From positions 39,322 through 103,321 of the forward strand of contig NZ_BBBX01000006.1 of NCBI RefSeq assembly GCF_001311785.1: DNA of 64,000 nt, given 5' to 3'. A program made the translations under genes and the position numbers. This document shows, piece by piece, positions 57,923 to 64,000 of this stretch (positions within the stretch are counted from its first letter, which is position 1; the number at the start of each line of letters is the position of its first letter). Under the pieces are notes generated by a model that was given only the letters and a program-made list of their open reading frames with translations, was not told the origin of the DNA and did no database searches. The DNA comes from Lacticaseibacillus saniviri JCM 17471 = DSM 24301. Its GTDB lineage: Bacteria; Bacillota; Bacilli; Lactobacillales; Lactobacillaceae.

Positions 57923-58027
57923 TTGCGTTTACTGTCTGTTTAGGTTAGAATGAAGTTAAGAGATAAGCGGTTGTCGAACAACCCACGAATATAGCTGAGC
58001 GATGCCATGACGGTATCGCTCTTTTCG
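57923..58027 (+). ncRNA. Candidate small RNA or leader between arsR and maa
   Basis: A promoter-like TTGCGT-N17-TAGAAT (57923-57951) is followed by two hairpins, GGTTG-TCGAA-CAACC and GAGCGAT-N10-ATCGCTC, and a T-rich tail at 58022. It could be a short independent RNA of about 70 nt or an attenuator for maa 90 nt later. No known riboswitch was recognised. Confidence 0.4.
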
Positions 58028-58117
58028 TTTGTCCGATTCTTGTTACCGTTAACGCATTGAAAACGATTTATTTATTTGTATACTGAAGCATATCATTCAG
58101 TTTAAGCGAGGAAAACG

Positions 58118-58725
58118 ATGCGAACACAACGAGAAAAAATGCTTGCTGGCGATTTATACATTGCCAGTGATCCAGAACTGCAGGCCTTGAGTCATCGGGG
58201 CAAGACCATTGTTCGAACTTACAATGAGACCACCGAAGAGCAAAATGATTTGCGGCGCCAGCTACTTGAACAGCTGTGGGCCAAAGTTGGCGAACACGCC
58301 TATATTGAACCACCCTTTCACACCGATTACGGCCAACACACCGAAGTTGGTGACAACTTCTACATGAACTACGACGGTATCATTATCGATGTCGCGCCCG
58401 TCAAAATTGGCAACAATGTCATGTTTGGCCCGCGCGCAGGTATCTATACTGCCGGCCACCCGATCGATGCTGCCATCAGAAATGAAGCCTCGAATTCGGC
58501 AAACCGATTACCATCGGCAATGATGTTTGGGTTGGCGGCAATGTCGTCATCAATCCTGGCGTTACCATTGGCAGTAACGTCGTCATTGGCTCAGGATCAG
58601 TTGTCACCAAAGATATTCCTGATAATGTTGTCGCTGTTGGTAATCCTTGCCACGTGTTACGTGCCATTACGACAGCAGATACCGAGCTATGGGAAAAGGA
58701 AAAGCAGCGCTATTTTGAGAATTAG
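58118..58725 (+). CDS. maa: Maltose/galactoside O-acetyltransferase (hexapeptide repeat)
   Basis: About 202 residues: an N-terminal helical domain ([17 protein letters not shown]) and a left-handed beta helix of hexapeptide repeats ([19 protein letters not shown], split here as IGNDVW and [10 protein letters not shown]). The catalytic His is in YTAGHPID. It transfers acetyl from acetyl-CoA to a sugar hydroxyl, probably for detoxification. A one-base change near 58493 breaks the frame. The start is ATG with GCGAGG upstream. A cre-like TTGAAAACGATTTATT (58057-58072) lies before it. Confidence 0.87.
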
Positions 58726-58732
58726 GCGATAA

Positions 58733-58778
58733 ACAGGGGGTGTGACAAAACTACGTTTTGTCACACCCCCTGTTTTGC
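58733..58778. terminator. Bidirectional terminator between maa and the PTS regulator
   Basis: AAACAGGGGGTGTGACAAAAC pairs with GTTTTGTCACACCCCCTGTTT, loop TAC; one of the GTGACAAAA-type hairpins. Confidence 0.92.
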
Positions 58779-58789
58779 TTGAGTTTTGC

Positions 58790-60537
58790 CTACTGATCAA
58801 TATGACCGCCAAGTAAGCTCAAGACATCTTCATATTCATGCGCCGCATTGATACTTTTAAGCGGTTGTTTGCGCAAAGTTTGGTAGAAATAACTAAAAAT
58901 AGTGTTGCGTTCAACCTGGGATGTATTCGCGAGCACCACGACCAACAATTGAACTGTCGTATCCGCGACAGTCACCTCATGGCCAACTTAATAGCAAAGA
59001 TACCATATTCTGCAAAATGCGTTGACGTTGTATGCGGCAAGGAGACATGATTCAGAATCAATTGATTGCCAGCCGCTTCGCGATCAATAATGGCTTTTTC
59101 ATCTTCAGCAGTCAGTAGCTGCCGTTCCACAAAATATCAAGTCCTTTTTGAGTGCAACATCAAACCGCTTGATTAGTGGTAACGAAACAAAATGATTTGG
59201 TGGTAAAAATGCCGCCAAGTTATCGTGATAATAGTGCCCGTCCACTAACCGCTCAATTGTTTTGATGTCTGCTTCCGTGATGATGCCTGGAAAAACTAAC
59301 ATGAATTGCGATTCAACTTGTTCAAGCACACCCGACCGAACGTTGGCTAATGTGACATCAAAAGCTGCATTCCCCATCATCGTTAAAGCTTCATCAATAT
59401 TATTGGCGATCACCAATTGTGTATTACTTAATTGCTGTTGCAAGATCGTTTGATTAATTTTTGGAGTGACGCTCTTGGCGCTAGGAGAAGCACGCGGACG
59501 GGTTGCACCGCGCGTTGGTTAATTGCTTGGACAATATAGAGTCCAATATAGCGATCATCCCACCAACATTCAGGAAACTGGTCCAATAATACTTCAGTAA
59601 AAGTATGCGCTAAATCAAATGCAATTGGATTTTGTGCCTGCAGGCGATACATTTCAGATTGGTTCAGTCCAGCAATGGGCCGGGGAAAGGCCACCTCACG
59701 CACAATATGGCTGAAAATATCTTCAAATGTGTTTAATCCGACGCCTGATAACTGAAATTGATGACTTAACCGCGTAAACGACTCCAGCAATGATTGCTTC
59801 TGACTCAAGACAGCTTGCATTTGCATCATGCGATGACTCAGAAAAAGGCTCAAATGCTGTTGTTGTACTTTTGAGATACCCGATAAAGATGGGATGGGAA
59901 ATTGCATTTGTGACGATGCTTCATCAATCGGTAACGCCACCAAACACGCCAATAATTGATTGTGCCATTGCATGCGCGTCAACCACTGAGCATAGGGATT
60001 GAGTAGACTATTGCCGAGTTGCTCGATGTGTTCCTGCTGAATTAACTCAATGGGCAACATTTTTTGCAATCGTGGGTATTCTAGAAACAATGCTGCGACA
60101 ATATCGACTGCACTCAATCTCGTAAAACTGATACCCAGCCCAGCGCCCACATGCGATTTGATAGTGATAACGCCGTGCAATTCAATGTTCAACTGTTCAA
60201 CGTAATCTTGTACCGCTGCTTTTGATAAAAACAGCTGCGCACTTAAATCAGCTTGGGTAATTGTTTGCGTCAGACATAGCGCTAACAAAATTTGATTTTT
60301 CTCGTCTTCACTGCGATCTAATATTTGCCTTAAGGCCGCTGAGTCCAACAACTTGAGGTGATACCCATTAAAAGCCGTGATCTCGCCAATATTTTCCTGG
60401 GCAAGCTCAGTGTTAATACTGGCAATATCACGGATAACCGTTCGTCGTGATGTGTTTAATTGCTGGGCCAGCTCTTCCCCACTATAATCATTCACCAATA
60501 GCAAATTAAGAATTTTTATTTCCCGTTGATTATACAT
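58790..60537 (-). CDS. BglG/MtlR-type transcriptional regulator with PTS EIIA-like C-terminus
   Basis: About 582 residues. N-terminal HTH_11-like domain (YSGEELAQQLNTSRRTVIRDI), a second HTH (LSAQLFLSKAAVQDYVEQL), a helical PRD-like middle, a short EIIB-like part (VRVLLLAP) and a C-terminal EIIA-like domain with HVSLPHTTST. Such proteins are turned on or off by phosphorylation by HPr and PTS EIIB. Three frame changes (about 59445, 59125 and 58985) break it. It overlaps the malY-like gene upstream by 8 nt and ends the PTS operon it probably controls. Confidence 0.78.
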
Positions 60538-61704
60538 GTGCTGCCTGAATTCCTTTTGCGAGCCGATTTAAACCTTCCTCTAGTTTTACCTGAGGACAAG
60601 CAATATTCATGCGCAAATAACGTGAGTCCCCATATGTCTTCCCAGGCATAATCCCGACCTTGCCATCATCAATTAAATGCTTCTGCAATGCTTCAGATGA
60701 CAAATTCAATGCACTGACATTCATCCACGCCAAATAGGTAGATTGCGGTCTGGTGAATTGAATCATAGGTAATTCTGCATCAATAAAATCGGCAATCATC
60801 TGCATGTTGCGTCTAAGTACGCAACTAACTGATCTACATAATCGCTTCCCCCGTTATAAGCGGCAATTTGCGCCGTCATGCCCATAATGCTCACAGAGGA
60901 CAGTGCATTCTTTTGTTTCAACTCTACCAAAAAGCGGTCACGCAAAGTTTGATCTGGAATCATCACATAAGAACCAATCAACCCTGGGGTATTGAATGTT
61001 TTGGAACCGGAGCAACACAGCGCAACCCCATTCTGTGCCACCTCAGTAATGGGAACGTATCGATTGTCGCCATATATAATATCACGGTGAATGTCATCCG
61101 AAATCAAGAAGACGTGATTTTGCTGACACAGCTGGTAAAGTCGCTGTAACTCGGCTTTGGAGAACAAACGACCTGTCGGATTGTGGGGATTTGTTAGGAG
61201 CAGGACCTTTGTTTGTGGTGCTGCCAGTGTCGTTGCCAAAGAATCCCAGTCCAGTTGATAACCTTCATCTGCCGCTTGCAAACGTATCGGAATCAATAAA
61301 CGATCATTGCTTGCGATAACATTGTAAAATGCATCGTACATTGGCGTGAAAACCGCCACACTATCATTTGGCTCACTATGCAAGCGAATCAATGTCGCAA
61401 TACTGAACACAACACTTGGACTGTAGACGACCCACTCTGGATCAACGGTCACACTTTTATCGCGTTCAAACCAATGTTGAATACTTGTTTTAAAGTCTGC
61501 GTGATTCCACCGCGTATAGCCATAAATTGGATGTTGTAGTCGATCGAATAATGCGGTTTGGACAACGGGCGGCACAGCAAAATCCGTATCCGAAATTGAA
61601 AAAGGTAAAATATCGTTTCTGCCAAACCGATCAGCAATATAATCCCACTGCGTACTGAATGTATGATGCCGGTCAATCACTTGATCAAAATGATAATCTG
61701 TCAT
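60530..61704 (-). CDS. PLP-dependent C-S lyase / aminotransferase (MalY/PatB type)
   Basis: About 391 residues, aminotransferase class I/II fold. The Schiff-base Lys is in CCSGSKTFNTPGL (about 230); the substrate-binding NPHNPTGR (Asn/Pro) and DDIHRD (Asp that holds the PLP ring N) are present. MalY/PatB proteins cleave cystathionine or cysteine conjugates. A one-base change near 60800 separates the C-terminal third. The start is ATG with GGAGA upstream. It lies between PTS and regulator genes in one operon, unusual for a methionine-pathway enzyme. Confidence 0.85.
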
Positions 61705-61724
61705 AGTAGATTCTCCTTTTTAAT

Positions 61725-61751
61725 CTAAAAACGGCAGGTTCTCCCTGCCGC
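61725..61751 (-). terminator. Intra-operon hairpin between the PTS EIIBC and lyase genes
   Basis: Minus-strand CGGCAGG-GAGAA-CCTGCCG followed by TTTTTAG. Probably a partial terminator lowering the lyase and regulator below the PTS. Confidence 0.65.
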
Positions 61752-61759
61752 TGAACCTC

Positions 61760-63292
61760 TTATTTCGTGTTTGGGGTCACTGTCTTAGCTGTTGTCACCG
61801 TTGCTGGAGCCGACACATCCGGAGCATCATTCGTGATGACACTGGTTGCTTGTTCCTTCAAGCTGACTACACCAGACTTACGTTCTTGGCGTTTGAGCCA
61901 GGCTGTCTTAAAGACGACGATGAACAACACATTTAATGCCAGACCAATAGCTAGTGTGAAGTAGTAAGGAATGGCTGGGCGTGACAAGCCAATGATTGGA
62001 TCAAAAATACCCAATCCAGGTGCCAGCCGTTCAATACCAAAGGCCATTGAAATCGCGCCGGTAATCCCGCCAGCAAGCGTATTAGCACTGATCATGGGAA
62101 GTGGCGCCGCTAACGCATAAGGAATGGCTGGTTCTGTTGCAACTGTCATACCAACTAACATTGCTGACCAACTGGATTCCCGTTCTTGCTTAGTAAATAA
62201 ACGAGGGCGAACCCAAGTTGCAATTGCTGCTGCCATTGGTGGCAGTAGTGTCACAATTCCTGCAATCCCGTACCAAGTATAAACATGAGAGCTCAATAAT
62301 GAGAAGCCAAAGAACCAAGCTGTTTTGTTGATGGGACCACCCATATCAAAGGCTAACATTGCGCCGACCAAGAAACCACCCAAAATCTTCATTGATGGCG
62401 GAATACTCTGCAAGAAGGAAAGCAACGCCGCCATCACTGCAGCCATTGCGGGGCCTAGCAGATAGTAGGTACCTAAGCCAAAGATTAGGAGTGTCACAAA
62501 AGGAATGATGAGAAAGCCCAATGTTGACTGGAATGTCTTCCCAAGTTTAACTTTCTTGAACTCGCGGACAAAGTAACCCACAGCCAGGCCAATAACGACA
62601 GCACCTAGGAAACCAGCGCCACCTTGAGTGCCTAACAAATCAGGTGAGTTAGCAAGATACGTCGCTAAGAAAGCTGGTGCCAGAGCTGGTTTATCCCCAA
62701 TTGAATAAGCAATGTAGGCACCCATGATTGGAATCATCATGGTGAAGCCTAAGCCACCAATTGTATTCAATACCCAGGCCAAAGATGCCATTTGGCCTGC
62801 TTTTGGTGCGATATCAGCGGCACCAAACTGAACCAGCATGTTCCCAATGGCCATCAGTAACCCACCACCGATAACAAATGGCAGTGCCGCAGAAACACCG
62901 GCCATCAGATGGCTCATAATACCATCGGTTGTTTTTTCATTACCTAACTTAACTTTAGAAGCCGTGAATAAGTGTGCTTCATCGTGCAAGTTAGCAAACA
63001 CAGTATCCATTTCTTTCAATGCTTCAGAAACAGGTAATTCGATCACTTGCTTACCGTCAAACCGTGCTTTGTCTTCATCACTCATGCCTTTGCCAAGTGC
63101 TAGGATAACGTAATCAGCATCCGCAATTTGTTGTGCTGTCAGTTGATTTTCAATCCCTGAAGCGCCTTGTGTTTCCACGTGGACTTCATATCCCTGAGCT
63201 TTAGCATGTGTTTCAATGGATTCCGCAACCATGTACGTGTGTGCAATCCCGGCCGGACAGTTAGTTACCCCAACAATTTTTAAAGCTGCCAT
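61760..63292 (-). CDS. Fructose-family PTS enzyme IIBC
   Basis: 510 residues, intact. The N-terminal EIIB has the phosphorylated Cys in VGVTNCPAGIAHTYMVAE (about residue 12); after a charged linker the EIIC membrane domain of about 340 residues has 8-9 helices with the GGPINKTAWFFGFSLL segment typical of fructose EIIC. It takes up and phosphorylates a sugar. Start chosen at ATG 63292 (GAGGAG 8 nt upstream) rather than the GTG at 63301. The sugar may be fructose, but fruK is absent here. Confidence 0.88.
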   Translation of the reverse strand: MAALKIVGVTNCPAGIAHTYMVAESIETHAKAQGYEVHVETQGASGIENQLTAQQIADADYVILALGKGMSDEDKARFDGKQVIELPVSEALKEMDTVFANLHDEAHLFTASKVKLGNEKTTDGIMSHLMAGVSAALPFVIGGGLLMAIGNMLVQFGAADIAPKAGQMASLAWVLNTIGGLGFTMMIPIMGAYIAYSIGDKPALAPAFLATYLANSPDLLGTQGGAGFLGAVVIGLAVGYFVREFKKVKLGKTFQSTLGFLIIPFVTLLIFGLGTYYLLGPAMAAVMAALLSFLQSIPPSMKILGGFLVGAMLAFDMGGPINKTAWFFGFSLLSSHVYTWYGIAGIVTLLPPMAAAIATWVRPRLFTKQERESSWSAMLVGMTVATEPAIPYALAAPLPMISANTLAGGITGAISMAFGIERLAPGLGIFDPIIGLSRPAIPYYFTLAIGLALNVLFIVVFKTAWLKRQERKSGVVSLKEQATSVITNDAPDVSAPATVTTAKTVTPNTK

Positions 63293-63307
63293 TTGGAACA
63301 CTCCTCT

Positions 63308-63753
63308 CTATGCGTTAACAATATTACTAATCAGCGTAAAGACCTCTTCTTGTGTACCTTGTTTGAGCCGTGTCACAAATTCTGGATGAACGAGTTGGCG
63401 ACTTAATTGTGCTAATAATTGCAAATGTAATCCCGCTTCTTGATCAGGGACGATTAAACTAATCCACGTTTCAACCGGCTTGCCATCCAGTGAATCCCAT
63501 TCAACAGGATGATCACTGCGGCCGAATAAAATTCCTGCCTTCAAATTATTGCTTGTCTTAGCATGCGGAATCGCAACACCATTACCAAACCCGTGGTTGA
63601 TTCAGCTTCCCGGTCTAAATAGTCTTGAATAAGTTGGTTTTCATCCGCAACAATTCCCAGTTCTTTGGCTTTCGCTGCTAGCTCAGCCAAAACTTCTTTT
63701 TGAGTTGTTCCTTGAATCGTCATTAGCATGTTATCACGTTCGAATAATGTCAT
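63308..63753 (-). CDS. Fructose-family PTS enzyme IIA
   Basis: About 148 residues, PTS_EIIA type 2 domain. The phosphorylated His lies in GNGVAIPHAKT, which spans the frame break. A one-base change near 63590 splits it into N-terminal (TQKEVLAELAAKAKELGIV) and C-terminal (VETWISLIVPDQEAG) halves. The start is ATG with GGAGGAG upstream. First gene of the operon EIIA-EIIBC-lyase-regulator; hands phosphate from HPr to EIIB. Confidence 0.87.
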
Positions 63754-63786
63754 TTTCTTCTCCTCCTGACTTCTCCTTAAGTATAT

Positions 63787-63802
63787 TTGGTTACGCTTAC
63801 AT
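63787..63802 (-). promoter_or_regulatory. Catabolite-responsive element (cre) before the PTS operon
   Basis: TTGGTTACGCTTACAT matches WTGNNARCGNWWWCAW with one mismatch, 34 nt upstream of the EIIA start, so CcpA repression by preferred sugars is likely. Confidence 0.6.
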
Positions 63803-64000
63803 TATTAAGCGTCAATTTGTCACTGCTGAGTGACAATTATTACCTTTCTGAGATTGTGAAGTATTTATTTTGTTGACCGTCGCCTATTTTTGGCACTGGC
63901 CTAGTGACATCTCTCGTTAGCACATCAGGAAGATATCATTCCAAAGTGCCGTTGTCACACGGCGCTACAATGACAAAGGTAAAAAGAGCCGCGACATATT
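63803..64000. other. Intergenic region at the window end
   Basis: No frame with a convincing start was found. It probably contains the PTS operon promoter. The last bases (AAAAAGAGCCGCGAC) resemble the left arm of another terminator continuing beyond the window. Confidence 0.35.

Noticed and set aside
57958..58027. Fluoride riboswitch before maa
   Set aside because: The CTGAGCGATGCC string recalled it, but the conserved GGNGATGG core and pseudoknot are absent and the neighbour is not a fluoride gene.
1..64000. rRNA, tRNA or phage genes
   Set aside because: No tRNA cloverleaf with the usual GTTCRANYC loop, no rRNA segment and no phage structural gene were recognised by eye; a tRNAscan or Rfam run would settle this.

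Overview
The window looks like a chromosomal segment of a lactic acid bacterium of the Lactobacillaceae. GC content is moderate, Shine-Dalgarno sequences are of the AAGGAGG type, and the gene families are typical: pyruvate oxidase, oleate hydratase, class III fructose-bisphosphatase, QueT, short SH3/CHAP and NlpC/P60 wall hydrolases, a T-box tyrS and a Zur-type regulator. I cannot fix the genus from sequence alone.

Layout. 1-4060 is an AT-richer, probably acquired stretch: a cut-off IS3-family element, a membrane-protein fragment and a broken PHP plus SMC-like ATPase gene of the TrlF kind. 4127-12912 is housekeeping: guaA, coaA, a hotdog thioesterase with HelD, a CPA2 antiporter and a proline iminopeptidase. 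13065-24693 holds four units: an MFS pump with a divergent HxlR regulator; a BMP/NupOPQ nucleoside ABC transporter; a phosphoglycerate-mutase-like enzyme and an SDR with a divergent TetR regulator; and a BceAB-like ABC pair. 24985-31400 holds an APC permease, hflX behind a likely drug-sensing leader, and a glutamine-type ABC transporter. 31485-37631 holds an anchored Ser-rich protein, Zur with a tiny basic protein, and three secreted wall hydrolases each preceded by a WalR-type box. 37897-50518 holds a guanylate-kinase-like protein, T-box tyrS, TauE, oleate hydratase with a 34-aa membrane peptide, YitT, fbp and catalase. 50668-58725 holds GNAT/QueT behind a preQ1-II-like riboswitch, SDR/DUF2829, pyruvate oxidase, a metal P-type ATPase with an ArsR regulator, and an acetyltransferase. 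58790-63753 is a fructose-type PTS operon with a MalY-like lyase and a PTS-domain regulator.

How genes work together. Pyruvate oxidase makes H2O2 and catalase removes it. Zur, the metal-efflux ATPase and the ArsR regulator handle metals. WalR-type boxes tie the hydrolases to cell-wall homeostasis. A cre-like site fits the PTS operon.

Two cautions or surprises. First, more than half of the genes, including essential guaA, coaA and tyrS, carry single-base frameshifts; by my count there are about fifty, and most look like sequence errors rather than decay. Second, the intergenic DNA holds two families of structured repeats. Family A (four copies) starts within about 1-10 nt of a stop codon (one copy lies in tandem behind another) and precedes a terminator, with stems that change sequence but keep pairing. 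Family B (three long or internally deleted + copies, one - copy and one fragment) is a long imperfect palindrome. These, with the hflX leader encoding MRLRYVQFQ, are the most interesting signals in the window.
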